Shown in pieces: positions 9,777 through 18,176 of a stretch of DNA of 64,000 nucleotides (its first letter is position 1; each line of letters opens with the position of its first letter). The notes below the pieces were generated by a model. That model saw only the letters and a program-made list of their open reading frames with translations, made no database searches and was not told the DNA's origin. Location of the stretch: contig JAGTPG010000002.1 of NCBI GenBank assembly GCA_018195615.1, positions 1,984,001-2,048,000 of the forward strand, read 5' to 3'. This DNA is from Streptomyces tuirus (GTDB lineage: Bacteria; Actinomycetota; Actinomycetes; Streptomycetales; Streptomycetaceae). The position numbers and the translations under genes are program-made.

Positions 9777-10497
9777 ATGGTGCAGGTCTGTCTGAACGGG
9801 GGCGGGGCGCCGCGGACGGTGCGGTGGTGCCTTTGACGCCCGAGTCGATGGCCGACTCGGCGGCGGAGGCGGTCGCCGCCGGGGCCACGGACATCCATGT
9901 CCATCCCAAGACGCCTTGCGGGCGGGACACGTTGTCGCCGCGGGTGCTTGCGGTGACACTGTCGGCGATTCGCGCGCGAGTGTCGGTGCCGGTGGGTGTG
10001 ACCACGGGGGCGTGGGCCGAGCCGGACCCTGCCGCCAGGCTGGAGCGGATCTGCGACTGGACCCTCCTGCCCGACCACGCCTCGGTCAACTGGCATGAGC
10101 CGGGGGCCGAGGAGGCGGCTGCGGCGCTCCTCGATCTCGGGTGGGCGTGGAGGCGGGCATCTGGTCGGGCACGGACGGGGCGGAGCGGTTTGCCGCGTCG
10201 CCGTTGGGGCCGAGGGTTCTGCGGGTGCTGGCGGAGGTGACGGACGCGTATCCGCGCAGCGCCGAGGCGACCGGTGAGGCGCTGCTTCTTGAACTGGGCC
10301 CCGCGCATGGGCGTCCTGTGCTGTTGCACGGGGAGGGCGGGGGTGCGTGGCCGGTGCTGCGGCTTGCGGGGCGGTTGGGCTTGGCCACGCGGGTCGGGCT
10401 GGAGGATGTCCTGGTGCTGCCGGACGGGCGGCGGGCTGCTTCCAATGCGGAGCTGATTGCGGCGGGGTTGGCTGAGTACGCGCACGCCGCGTTGTGA
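9777..10497 (+). CDS. BKACE (DUF849) family beta-keto acid cleavage enzyme (two frame breaks)
   Basis: About 240 residues after repair. MVQVCLNGG at the N-terminus and AAGATDIHVHPK, with the zinc-binding HVH, are BKACE hallmarks, followed by VGVTTGAW and a late GLEDVLVLPDG. The family cleaves a beta-keto acid with acetyl-CoA into a CoA ester and acetoacetate, as in lysine fermentation. Missing bases near 9812 (GAP then ADGAVVPLTPESM) and near 10140 (LLDLG then VGVEAGIWSG) interrupt it. It is shorter than the roughly 280 residues usual for the family. The ATG at 9777 has a weak ribosome site. Confidence 0.78.
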
Positions 10498-10821
10498 GGT
10501 GCCGGGCGTTGGTGCCCGGGCCGGGTGGGTCCGCAGCCCGGCGGAGCGGGGTGCCGCCGCGCCCACCCGTGCCGCCCAGCGGCACGACTGCCCGCAGCTA
10601 AGGCAGATTCCGCCCGCCACGGCGCGTCCGCACCCGCCGTCGCACGGAAGGGGACGTGTCGGGGGGTGTCCGCCCGCAGCGGTTGGCGCGTCAACGGACG
10701 ATTAGTCGGTATCCGACCCCATCGCGCCGTTCCGAGGACGGACACCCCCCGGCGCGGCCCCGACCCACCCCCACGGCGTAGGCGCACGCGGCGCGGCCGC
10801 CGCAGGCACCCGCACCCGGCG
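10498..10821. repeat. Gene-free stretch with long inverted repeat element
   Basis: This 324-bp gap holds no convincing gene. GGGGGGTGTCCG (10661-10672) pairs perfectly with CGGACACCCCCC (10739-10750) around a 66-nt loop that contains a small hairpin GTCGG-TAT-CCGAC (10705-10717). From memory, a nearly identical block (GACGTGTCGGGGGGTGTCC, GCAGCGGTTGGCGCGTCAAC, GTTCCGAGGACGGACACC) is repeated between genes in many Streptomyces genomes. It lies between the ends of the convergent BKACE and soxR genes, so termination is plausible. Confidence 0.55.
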
Positions 10822-11289
10822 CTACCCGAGCGCTCGGCGCTCGACCATCAGTCGGGACCCCGTGCGGCGTTCGCCGAAGGCGTCGTCCGGGTTGGAGAGG
10901 ACGCAGGCGTCGAGGGAGAGGCAGCCGCAGCCGATGCAGTCGGTGAGGTGGTCGCGGAGGCGGTTCAGCTGTTTGATGCGTTCGTCCAGCTCCGACCGCC
11001 ACGCCTCGGAGAGGTGCGCCCAGTCCTCCCGTGTCGGCGTCCGCTCCTCGGGAAGTTCCGCCAGCGCCTCCCGGATCGTCGCCAGCGGGATGCCGACCCG
11101 TTGCGCGGCCCTGATGAAGGCGACCCGGCGCAGCGTGTCACGCGAGTACCTGCGCTGGTTGCCCGAGGTGCGGCGGCTGCTGATCAGCCCCTTCGACTCA
11201 TAGAAGTGCAGCGCCGAGACGGCGGCTCCGCTGCGCGCCGCCAGCTGGCCGACCGTGAGCTCATGGATCTTCTCTGGAATCTGGGGCAC
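10822..11289 (-). CDS. soxR: Redox-sensing MerR-family regulator SoxR
   Basis: 155 residues, intact. The MerR winged helix HELTVGQLAARSGAAVSALH starts near residue 8, followed by a dimerisation coil and the [2Fe-2S] ligand motif CIGCGCLSLDAC (about residues 117-128), spaced CX2CXCX5C exactly as in SoxR. In Streptomyces, SoxR senses redox-active natural products rather than superoxide and activates a small regulon; that is family knowledge. I chose GTG 11289 by matching the conserved MPQIPEKIHEL start. The purine-rich GAGGA abuts this codon directly, so initiation may be leaderless or the start may lie upstream. Confidence 0.93.
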   Translation of the reverse strand: MPQIPEKIHELTVGQLAARSGAAVSALHFYESKGLISSRRTSGNQRRYSRDTLRRVAFIRAAQRVGIPLATIREALAELPEERTPTREDWAHLSEAWRSELDERIKQLNRLRDHLTDCIGCGCLSLDACVLSNPDDAFGERRTGSRLMVERRALG

Positions 11290-11312
11290 TCCTCGAACCC
11301 TACCGTCGCCCG

Positions 11313-11354
11313 TTGACACGACCCCGCGGCCGACCATGCTAAGCAGTTGCTTAG
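11313..11354 (+). promoter_or_regulatory. Promoter with overlapping TetR-type operator for the MaoC gene
   Basis: TTGACA at 11313-11318 is a consensus -35; CATGCT at 11335-11340 (16-nt spacing) is a modest -10. The perfect inverted repeat CTAAGCA-GT-TGCTTAG (11339-11354) overlaps the -10 and the start region, ideal for repression. The CTAAGC half-site recurs upstream of the TetR gene at 11890-12513, suggesting that regulator binds here. Confidence 0.6.
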
Positions 11355-11406
11355 AGATGTGAGAGCACACAGATCACACAGACCTTCTGACGCGAGAGGC
11401 CGGGCC

Positions 11407-11868
11407 ATGGCAGAGCCGAGGATCTTCACATCCGTCGACGAACTGAAGTCGGCGGTGGGCGAGCAACTGGGATACACCGACTGGCTCGACGTCGACCAGA
11501 AGCGGATCGACCTCTTCGCCGAGGCCACCGGCGACCACCAGTGGATCCACGTCGACGCGGAGAAGGCCGCCGCGGGCCCCTTCGGCACCACCATCGCGCA
11601 CGGCTATCTGACCCTGTCGCTGCTGCCCCTCTTCGGACCGCAGCTGATCGCCGTCGAAGGCGTGAAGATGGGCGTCAACTACGGCACCAACAAGGTGCGC
11701 TTCCCCGCGCCCGTCCCCGTCGGGTCCCGGCTGCGCGCCACCGCCACCATCACCGACGTGGCGGACGTGACCGGCGGCGTCCAGGTCACCACGGCCTTCA
11801 CGGTGGAACGCGAGGGCGGCGACAAGCCCGTCTGCGTCGCCGAGTCCGTCGCCCGCTACTACCTCTGA
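11407..11868 (+). CDS. MaoC-like (R)-specific enoyl-CoA hydratase/dehydratase
   Basis: 153 residues, intact, single hot-dog fold. The hydratase-2 signature is seen as FAEATGDHQWIHVD followed by FGTTIAHGYLTLSLL, with the Asp/His pair that activates water. It hydrates trans-2-enoyl-CoA to the (R)-3-hydroxy form, supplying beta-oxidation or polyhydroxyalkanoate-type routes. It is convergent with the TetR gene (22-nt gap) and divergent from soxR. Repression by the TetR product through the palindrome in its promoter is likely (inference). Confidence 0.88.
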   Translation: MAEPRIFTSVDELKSAVGEQLGYTDWLDVDQKRIDLFAEATGDHQWIHVDAEKAAAGPFGTTIAHGYLTLSLLPLFGPQLIAVEGVKMGVNYGTNKVRFPAPVPVGSRLRATATITDVADVTGGVQVTTAFTVEREGGDKPVCVAESVARYYL

Positions 11869-11889
11869 ACTACCTCTGACCCCGGCGGG

Positions 11890-12513
11890 CTACTTCTCCC
11901 CCACCATCCGCAGCACGAGGTCGGCGTACAGCGCGCCGACCTCGTCGGGCGTCCACGGCCCGTCGACGTTGAACCAGCGGGCCACGTCGATGCAGAGCGA
12001 GAGGACGGCCAGGGTCGTCCCCTTCACGTCCAGCACGTCGAACTCGCCGGCCGCCACACCGTCCTCGATGATCCCCCGCACCTCGTCGTCGCACTGCCGG
12101 CGCAGCGCGAGGATCTCGGCCCGGGCGTCCGGACCGAGTGAGTCCAGCTCGTACTGGACGACCCGGGCGGTGGTGCGTCCGCCGGCGTGCCAGCGGACGA
12201 AGGAACTGACCGCGTCGGCCAGGCGCTCGCGGGCGGTGCCCTCGCGCCGGGACGCCGTCCGCAGGATCTCGAGGGCCTTCTCGTGCCCGATCCTGCTGAT
12301 GCGGTGCAGCAGCTCTTCCTTGGTCTTGTAGTGGATGTAGAGCGCGGCCGGACTCATCCCGGCGCGACCCGCGATGTCCCGGGTCGTCGTGGCGTGGTAG
12401 CCGCGCTCGGCGAAGGCCTCCACCGCGGCGATCAGCAGCCGCCGCGCCGCGTCGGGCGTGACCTCGCCCCACGCCTGCGCCTCGCCGCCGGCCGTCTCCT
12501 CCGCCGTACCCAT
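11890..12513 (-). CDS. TetR family transcriptional regulator
   Basis: 207 residues, intact. The helix-turn-helix is TTTRDIAGRAGMSPAALYIH, and the C-terminal ligand domain has VVQYELDSLGPDARAEI. The ATG at 12513 sits 6 nt after GAGAGGGG; an adjacent GTG at 12516 is possible. Sites with CTAAGC half-sites occur just upstream (12559-12573) and in the MaoC promoter, so autorepression plus control of the dehydratase is the best model. The ligand is probably an acyl-CoA or acid, from context only. Confidence 0.85.
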   Translation of the reverse strand: MGTAEETAGGEAQAWGEVTPDAARRLLIAAVEAFAERGYHATTTRDIAGRAGMSPAALYIHYKTKEELLHRISRIGHEKALEILRTASRREGTARERLADAVSSFVRWHAGGRTTARVVQYELDSLGPDARAEILALRRQCDDEVRGIIEDGVAAGEFDVLDVKGTTLAVLSLCIDVARWFNVDGPWTPDEVGALYADLVLRMVGEK

Positions 12514-12558
12514 CACTCGCCCCTCTCCACTGGCAGGGCACCACCATACCGCCGAAGG

Positions 12559-12573
12559 TGAGCGCTCGCTTAG
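12559..12573. promoter_or_regulatory. Candidate TetR autoregulatory operator
   Basis: Read on the minus strand, CTAAGCG-AG-CGCTCA lies about 46 bp upstream of the TetR start. The AGCG/CGCT core is palindromic, and the CTAAGC half-site matches the palindrome in the MaoC promoter at 11339-11354. Confidence 0.5.
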
Positions 12574-12576
12574 TAA

Positions 12577-12642
12577 GGCCGCTCAGCGCTTGCCGAAAGG
12601 CCGCTCAGCGCTTCTCGAATGGCCGCTCAGCGCTTCTCGAAG
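12577..12642. repeat. 22-bp unit repeated three times at a gene end
   Basis: Three adjacent copies of GGCCGCTCAGCGCTTCTCGA plus two variable bases lie at 12577-12598, 12599-12620 and 12621-12642. Copies 2 and 3 differ only in the last base; copy 1 also has TGC for TTCT-like bases. The third copy includes the stop codon and last codons (FEKR) of the small membrane-protein gene, so its 3' end has been duplicated in tandem. Confidence 0.9.
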
Positions 12643-12878
12643 GGAGCGTACGAGGGCGTCGCCGCGGCCCCCTCCTGCCGGTCCCGGATCACCTTGGCCA
12701 GGGTGAAGGACGAGGTGACGAGGTACAGCACGGCGATGGCGAGGAAGCCCCGCACCCAGGCATCGGCGCTCAGCTGGTAGATGCCGATGGCGGTGGCCGC
12801 CATGGCGACGGCGAAGGACGCGACGGCCTGGCCGTAGAAGGCGGCCGTGTTCTGCTGCTTGCCCGGTGTGTCACTCAT
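12627..12878 (-). CDS. YiaA/YiaB-type two-helix membrane protein
   Basis: 83 residues, intact. Two hydrophobic helices, YGQAVASFAVAMAATAIGIY and GFLAIAVLYLVTSSFTLAKV, are joined by a short polar turn, as in the YiaAB domain. The C-terminus EKR is encoded inside a 22-bp unit that is repeated downstream. I chose ATG 12878 (MSDTPGKQQ) by homology to this family's short polar N-terminus. Function unknown; inner-membrane location expected. Confidence 0.75.
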   Translation of the reverse strand: MSDTPGKQQNTAAFYGQAVASFAVAMAATAIGIYQLSADAWVRGFLAIAVLYLVTSSFTLAKVIRDRQEGAAATPSYAPFEKR

Positions 12879-12948
12879 GGGGGCAAGCTTCGGCGGAAGT
12901 GGCCCGCGCCACATCCGCCGTCGTACTCAGCCTCAGACTCAAAGGTAC

Positions 12949-14100
12949 TCAGAACGCCGAAACCCCTGTGAGCGCACGCCCGATGACCAGCTTCTGGATC
13001 TGACTGGTGCCCTCATAGAGGGTCATCACCCGGGCGTCCCGCAGCAGCTTGCCCGCCGGGTACTCGTCGATGTACCCGTAGCCGCCGAAGACCTGAAGCG
13101 CGTTGTTCGCGGCGCGGACGGCCGCCTCCGAGGCGAACAGCTTGGCCTTCGACGACTCGACGGCGAACGGCTGCCCCCGGTCGATCAGGTCGGCGACCCG
13201 CCAGGTCAGCAGCCGGGCGGCGTCGACGTCCACGGCGATGTCGCTGATCAGCTCCTGGACCAGCTGGTGGTGGGCGATGGTCTTCCCGAACTGCTCACGC
13301 TCGCCCGCGTAGCGCACGGCCGCGTCCAGGGCCGCCTGGGCTATGCCGACACACCCCGCGGCGACCGACATCCGGCCCTTGGCCAGGGCGGACATGGCGA
13401 TCGAGAAGCCCTTGCCCTCCTCCCCCAGCAGCGCCGAGGCGGGCACTCTCACGTCCTCCAGCACGAGCTCGGCCGTGGTCTGACCGCGCAGCCCCAGCTT
13501 CCCGTGGATCGTGCGGCGCGTCAGGCCGGGCGTATCGGTGGGGACGAGGAAGGCGGAGACGCCCTTGTGACCGGGGGCGTCCGTGGAGCGGGCGAAGAGC
13601 AGGACGACATCGGCCCAGGTGCCGTTGGTGATGAACATCTTGGTGCCGTTGACGACGTAGTCGTCGCCGTCCCGCACCGCGCGCGTCGCGAGGCTGCCCG
13701 CGTCCGAGCCCGTGCCCGGCTCGGTCAGGCCGAAGCAGCCGACGAGCTCACCGGAGGTCAGCCCTGGCAGCCACTGTCGCTTCTGCTCCTCGCTCCCCCA
13801 CGCGGCGACGGTCTTGGCGACGAGCCCCAGCGAGACGGAGACGATCCCGCGCACCGACGAGTCACCCCGGCCCAGCTCCTCGGTGACCAGGCAGTACGCG
13901 AGATGGTCACCGCCCGAGCCGCCGTACTCCTCGTCGACGGTCAGGCCCAGGAAGCCGATCTCGCCGAGCTTCTTCACGATCGACCGGTCGACCTCCTCGG
14001 CCCGGTCCCAGGCGACGGAGTTCGGGGCGATCTCGCGCGCCACGAAGTCCCGGGCGAGCCGGCGTACGGCGGTCTGCTCCTCGCTGAGCTCCAGGTTCAC
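12949..14100 (-). CDS. Acyl-CoA dehydrogenase
   Basis: 383 residues, intact. FAD-dependent alpha,beta-dehydrogenation of acyl-CoA. Visible motifs: CFGLTEPGTGSDAGSL (FAD and substrate contacts), FITNGTWADV, LGLRGQTTAELVLEDV, the flavin-tail segment VFGGYGYIDEYPAGKLLRDA and the catalytic-base region LYEGTSQIQKLVIGRAL. The start is one of adjacent GTG codons at 14100-14109; GTG 14100 (VNLELSEEQ) matches family N-termini. Divergent from a TetR gene with the AAATTAGCACTGCTAGTTT operator between them. Probably short- or branched-chain specific (inference). Confidence 0.9.
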   Translation of the reverse strand: MNLELSEEQTAVRRLARDFVAREIAPNSVAWDRAEEVDRSIVKKLGEIGFLGLTVDEEYGGSGGDHLAYCLVTEELGRGDSSVRGIVSVSLGLVAKTVAAWGSEEQKRQWLPGLTSGELVGCFGLTEPGTGSDAGSLATRAVRDGDDYVVNGTKMFITNGTWADVVLLFARSTDAPGHKGVSAFLVPTDTPGLTRRTIHGKLGLRGQTTAELVLEDVRVPASALLGEEGKGFSIAMSALAKGRMSVAAGCVGIAQAALDAAVRYAGEREQFGKTIAHHQLVQELISDIAVDVDAARLLTWRVADLIDRGQPFAVESSKAKLFASEAAVRAANNALQVFGGYGYIDEYPAGKLLRDARVMTLYEGTSQIQKLVIGRALTGVSAF

Positions 14101-14131
14101 CACAGGCACCCCACTTGAAAACCGTACATTT

Positions 14132-14150
14132 AAATTAGCACTGCTAGTTT
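14132..14150. promoter_or_regulatory. TetR operator, copy 1 (AAATTAGCACTGCTAGTTT)
   Basis: This near-palindrome lies between the divergent acyl-CoA dehydrogenase and TetR genes, with TAGCA-C-TGCTA (14136-14146) as perfect core. It matches 14 of 19 positions with the site at 20708-20726 before the aldehyde/alcohol dehydrogenase operon, including both AAA-TAGC and TAGTTT ends. Likely bound by the adjacent TetR protein. Confidence 0.65.
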
Positions 14151-14176
14151 CAATCGGCAGCCCTACTATGTGCGCC

Positions 14177-14817
14177 ATGGCCCGACCGCGCAAGCCCTTG
14201 CTCAGCACCGACCGGATCGTCGGGACGGCCCGTGCGCTCGTGGACGCGGAGGGCCTCGCGGCCGTCTCCACGCGCCGGCTCGCCGCCGAGCTGGGAGTCA
14301 GCGGGCCCTCGCTCTACAACCACTTCCGCACCAAGGACGAGATCCTGGAGGCGGTCGCCGACTCGGTGAGCGGCCAGGTGGACCTCACGATGTTCCAGGA
14401 CGGCCGGGACTGGCGGACCGCGCTGCACGACTGGGCCGTCTCCTACCGGGCCGCGCTGCGGGACCACCCGAACATCGTCCCCGTCCTGGCCCGCGGCCCC
14501 GGCCGCCGCCCGGCGGGGCTGCGGCTCGCGGACGCCGTGTACGGCGCGATGGTCGAGGCGGGCTGGCCGCCGGCCCAGGCCACCTCCATCGGCGCGCTGA
14601 TGCGGTACTTCGTCATGGGCTCCGCGCTCGGCTCCTTCGCCGGGGCTTCGTGAACGACGCGAGCGCCTACGATCCCGCGGACTACCCCCATCTCCAGCAG
14701 GCCCATCTCCTCGCCGAGCAGCAGGAGAAGATCGACGAACGGGCCTTCGAGACGGGGCTGACGGCCCTGTTGGACGGACTGGCGCGGCAGTACGAGCAGG
14801 TGCGGCGGACCGCGTAG
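14177..14817 (+). CDS. TetR family regulator (one frame break)
   Basis: About 213 residues after repair. The N-terminal DNA-binding part has TRRLAAELGVSGPSLYNHFR. The C-terminal part resembles the TetR-class drug-sensor fold (TSIGALMRYFVMGSALGSFA). A missing G near 14645 (GSFAG then GFVNDASAYDPADYP) truncates the raw frame at 14653. The start ATG is at 14177; an in-frame ATG at 14168 is possible. Divergent from the acyl-CoA dehydrogenase gene, it probably represses it and perhaps also the dehydrogenase operon at 18.2-20.7 kb via the shared operator. Confidence 0.82.
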
Positions 14818-14874
14818 GGCGCCGCGGCGGGACACTTCGGCGACGGCCGAAGGGTCCGTGTCCCATGCTGGGGC

Positions 14875-15582
14875 ATGACGAGGGACCCGAAGGCAACCGG
14901 CCTGGCACGGCTCGCGGCGCTGTTCGCGGACGAGACCCGGGCCGCCTGCCTCCTGGCGCTGCTCGACGGGCGCGCGTGGACCGCGAGCGAGCTGGCGCGG
15001 CACGCGGGTGTCGCGGCGTCGACGCTGAGCGAGCACCTCGGCAGGCTGGTCGCGGGCGGACTGCTCGCCGAGGAGCGGCAGGGCCGGCACCGGTACGTCC
15101 GGCTGGCCGACGCACGGGTCGCACAGCTGGTGGAGGATCTGGCGGCGCAGGTCGCTCCGGGCGCGACCGGACGACCGCGGAGCCTGCGCGAGTCGAGCGC
15201 CGGTTCGGCGATGGCCCGGGGCCGCACCTGCTACGACCACCTCGCCGGGCGGCTCGGCATCGCGGTCACCGACGCGTTGACGGCGCGCGGACTGCTGCTG
15301 CAGGAGACCGGGTTCGCGCTCACCGACGCCGGGCTGGCCTGGTTCGAGTCGGCCGGCATCACCCTCGAACGGAAGGGCCGTCGCCCGCTGGCCCGGGCCT
15401 GTCTGGACTGGACCGAACGCCGCCCCCATCTCGCGGGCGTCGCGGGCGCGACCCTGTGCCGGCACGCCCTGGACACAGGATGGTGCGTGCGCATCGGCTC
15501 CGAGCGGGCCGTGAAGGTGACAACGGCCGGCGAGCGGGCCCTCTTCGACCTGCTGGGCGTGGAGCCGACGGCACTGCGCTGA
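14875..15582 (+). CDS. ArsR-family winged-helix regulator
   Basis: 235 residues, intact. The N-terminal ArsR/SmtB-type winged helix includes LADETRAACLLALLDGR-like helix 1 (FADETRAACLLALLDG) and recognition region ASELARHAGVAASTLSEHL, with wing EERQGRHRYVRL. A longer C-terminal domain (CLDWTERRPHLAGVAGATLC) is shared by actinobacterial relatives. No obvious metal-binding Cys/His cluster, so the signal is unlikely to be a metal. Located 75 nt before an EamA exporter that it may control (inference). Confidence 0.82.
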   Translation: MTRDPKATGLARLAALFADETRAACLLALLDGRAWTASELARHAGVAASTLSEHLGRLVAGGLLAEERQGRHRYVRLADARVAQLVEDLAAQVAPGATGRPRSLRESSAGSAMARGRTCYDHLAGRLGIAVTDALTARGLLLQETGFALTDAGLAWFESAGITLERKGRRPLARACLDWTERRPHLAGVAGATLCRHALDTGWCVRIGSERAVKVTTAGERALFDLLGVEPTALR

Positions 15583-15656
15583 GCCCGTCCCGGGGCGACA
15601 GCGTCCCGTCCGAAATCCGCGAGCGTCAGCCCCCGCCCTCTCCTAGCCTCTGGAGC

Positions 15657-16624
15657 ATGATGAACGACTCCCCGTCCCGTCCCGCCCGCCGGGCAGAGCT
15701 GCTGGCCGCCGGTGCGGCGGCGGTCACCGTCGTGCTGTGGGCGTCCGCCTTCGTCTCGATCCGCAGCGCGGGGACGCGTACTCGCCGGGCGCGCTGGCGC
15801 TCGGGCGGCTGCTGGCCGGGGCGCTGACGCTGGGGGTGATCTGCCTCCTGCGGCGGGAGTCGTGGCCGCCGCGTTCGGCCTGGCGCGGGATCGCGATATC
15901 GGGGGTGTTGTGGTTCGGCTTCTACATGGTCGCCCTCAACTGGGGCGAGCAGCAGGTCGACGCGGGTACGGCCGCCCTGGTCGTGAACACCGGGCCGATC
16001 CTGATCGCGCTGCTCGGCTCCCGGCTGCTCGGTGACCCGATGCCGCCGCGGCTGCTGGCGGGGATGGCGGTGTCGTTCGCCGGGGCGGTGACCGTGGGTC
16101 TTTCGATGTCCGGCGAGGGCGGGTCCTCGGTGCTCGGAGTGGTGCTCTGCCTGCTCGCGGCGGTCGCGTACGCCGGTGGTGTGGTGGCGCAGAAGCCGGC
16201 GCTGGGCACGGCGAGCCCCCTGCAGGTGACGACGTTCGGCTGCCTGGTGGGCGCGGTGCTCTGTCTGCCGTTCGCCGGGCAGCTCGTGCTGGAGGCGGCC
16301 GACGCGCCGGCCTCCGCCACGCTCAACATGGTGTACCTGGGCGTCTTCCCGACCGCCCTCGCCTTCACGACATGGGCCTACGCCCTGTCCCGGACGACCG
16401 CGAGCCGGATGGGCGCGACGACGTACGCGGCGCCCGCGCTGGTCGTCCTGATGTCCTGGCTGTTCCTCGGTGAGGTGCCGGGGCTGCTCACCCTGCTCGG
16501 CGGTGGGCTGTGCCTGGCGGGTGTGGCGGTGTCCCGGTCGCGTTCGCGGGCGGCGGCCCGGGCCGGGGTTCCGGGAGCGGTTCCGGAGCCCCGGCCGGGG
16601 CAGACCTCCGACTCAGCTCGCTGA
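15657..16624 (+). CDS. EamA/DMT family transporter (one frame break)
   Basis: About 322 residues after repair, with ten predicted membrane helices in two EamA repeats (VVLWASAFVSIRS in the first; VAYAGGVVAQKPAL in the second). A missing G near 15771 (SIRSAG then DAYSPGALALGRLL) breaks the frame. The ATG at 15657 follows TCTGGAGC. Members export metabolites such as amino acids or drugs; substrate unknown. Its 3' end overlaps the convergent MHS transporter gene by 12 bp. Confidence 0.85.
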
Positions 16625-17985
16625 CTCCGCCTCCGCCTCCGCCCTGGCCTCGGGCGCGGCCTCCGGCTCCGCCGGACGCGCCCGTCCGGCAAGGACCTTG
16701 ATGGAGATCAGGGCGATCACCGAGAGCGCGATGATGTAGCCGGACACGGCCATCGAGGTGCCGGTCGCCTCCAGCAGCAGCACCATGACGAAGGGGGCGA
16801 GCCCGCCGCCCGCGACGGCCGCGATCTGGTAGCCGAGGGAGGCGCCGGTGTAGCGCATCTCGGGCGTGAACAGCTCGGCGAACAGGGCGGCCTGGGGGCC
16901 GTACATGATGCTCAGGAAGCAGCTGGCGACGAACGTGCCGACCGCGAGCCACAGCAGCGAGCCGGTGTCGATCAGCAGGAAGAGCGGTACGGCCCACAGG
17001 GCGATGCCGGCCGCGCCGAGGGCGTAGATCCGGATGCGGCCGATGCGGTCGGAGAGCGCGGCGGCGGCCGGGATCAGCACCAGCTGGGTGAGGCTGACGC
17101 AGAGCGAGACCATGAGCACCGGGCCCTTCTTCATGTCCAGTTCCCGGGTCGTGTAGTCGAGCACGCCGGTGATGAGGATGTAGAAGGTCGCGGTGTTCAC
17201 GGCGAAGGAGCCGCCCGCGAGGAGCACCGTGCCGAGGTGGCCGCGCAGGATCGTGCGCAGCGGCGAGCTCTGCTCGGTCTTCTCCTTCTCCGCGAGCGCG
17301 CGTTCGGCCTCCCGGAACGCCGGGGTCTCCTCGACGCGGGTGTGGATGTACCAGGCGAGGCCGAGCACCAGCAGCCCGACCAGGAACGGCACGCGCCAGC
17401 CCCAGGCCGCGAACGCCGAGTCGGTGGTGAGCGCGCCGGCCAGCAGGAAGACGGTGTTGGCGGTGACCACGCCGATGGGGACGCCGAGCTGGACGACACT
17501 GCCGTAGACGCCGCGCTTGCCCTCCGGGGCGTACTCGGTGGCCAGGAGCATCGCGCCGCCCCACTGGGCGCCGACGGCGACGCCCTGGGCGACGCGGAGC
17601 AGGACGAGCAGGATCGGGGCGGCGACGCCGATCGTGTCGTAGGTGGGCAGCAGACCGATGCCGGTGGTGGCCACGCCCATGAGGGTGAGCGCGAGGACCA
17701 GCATCGGCTTGCGGCCGCGCTTGTCGCCGAGGTGGCCGGCGACGATGCCCCGAGGGGGCGGGCGAGGAAGCCGACGGCGAAGGTGGCGAACGAGGCGAGC
17801 ACACCTGCGGTGGGGCTGCCGGCGGGGAAGTACAGGTCGCCGAGGACGAGCGCGGCGGCTATGCCGAAGACGAAGTAGTCGTACCACTCGACGGCCGAGG
17901 CGAGTGCTGCCGCTGTGGCGACGCGGCGGCGGTTGCCCGCGGCGGGCGTGGTGGTGACGGGCTGAGCGGAAGGTGCCGTGTCCAT
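16613..17985 (-). CDS. MHS-type MFS transporter (one frame break)
   Basis: About 457 residues after repair, 12 membrane helices. The metabolite:H+ symporter signature is visible: ASAVEWYDYFVFG in helix 1 and GHLGDKRGRKPMLV in the loop 2-3 motif. A missing base near 17750 (FLARPLG then GIVAGHLGDKRG) splits it. These proton symporters import organic acids such as shikimate, proline or ketoglutarate. It follows the alcohol dehydrogenase gene by 191 bp on the same strand. The intervening ACCG-N2-CGGT palindrome suggests separate repression. Substrate unknown. Confidence 0.85.
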
Positions 17986-18051
17986 GCGGTGCACGCTCCG
18001 GTGGGTGCGGGGACGGAACGGGGGGTGGCTCGAGTTCCGGGGAACGTACTG

Positions 18052-18061
18052 ACCGGACGGT
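18052..18061. promoter_or_regulatory. Candidate operator ACCG-GA-CGGT
   Basis: Palindrome within GTACTGACCGGACGGTATGG, 67 bp upstream of the MHS transporter start. Its core matches those at 3235-3244 and 29868-29885. Confidence 0.45.
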
Positions 18062-18176
18062 ATGGACGTCAACGGGTCGCGCACCAGCACTTTTGCCTGT
18101 ACGGGACACCGACTGTGCGGACGGGCACGGCTGAGGCCCCGGCCTCGCGCGGAGACCGGGGTACGGGAGAACCGGA

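Noticed and set aside
11339..11354. SoxR binding site between soxR and MaoC
   Set aside because: CTAAGCAGTTGCTTAG does not resemble CCTCAAG-type SoxR boxes and shares its half-site with the TetR promoter instead.
12577..12642. CRISPR-like array
   Set aside because: Units are adjacent without spacers, include a coding 3' end, and there are no cas genes.
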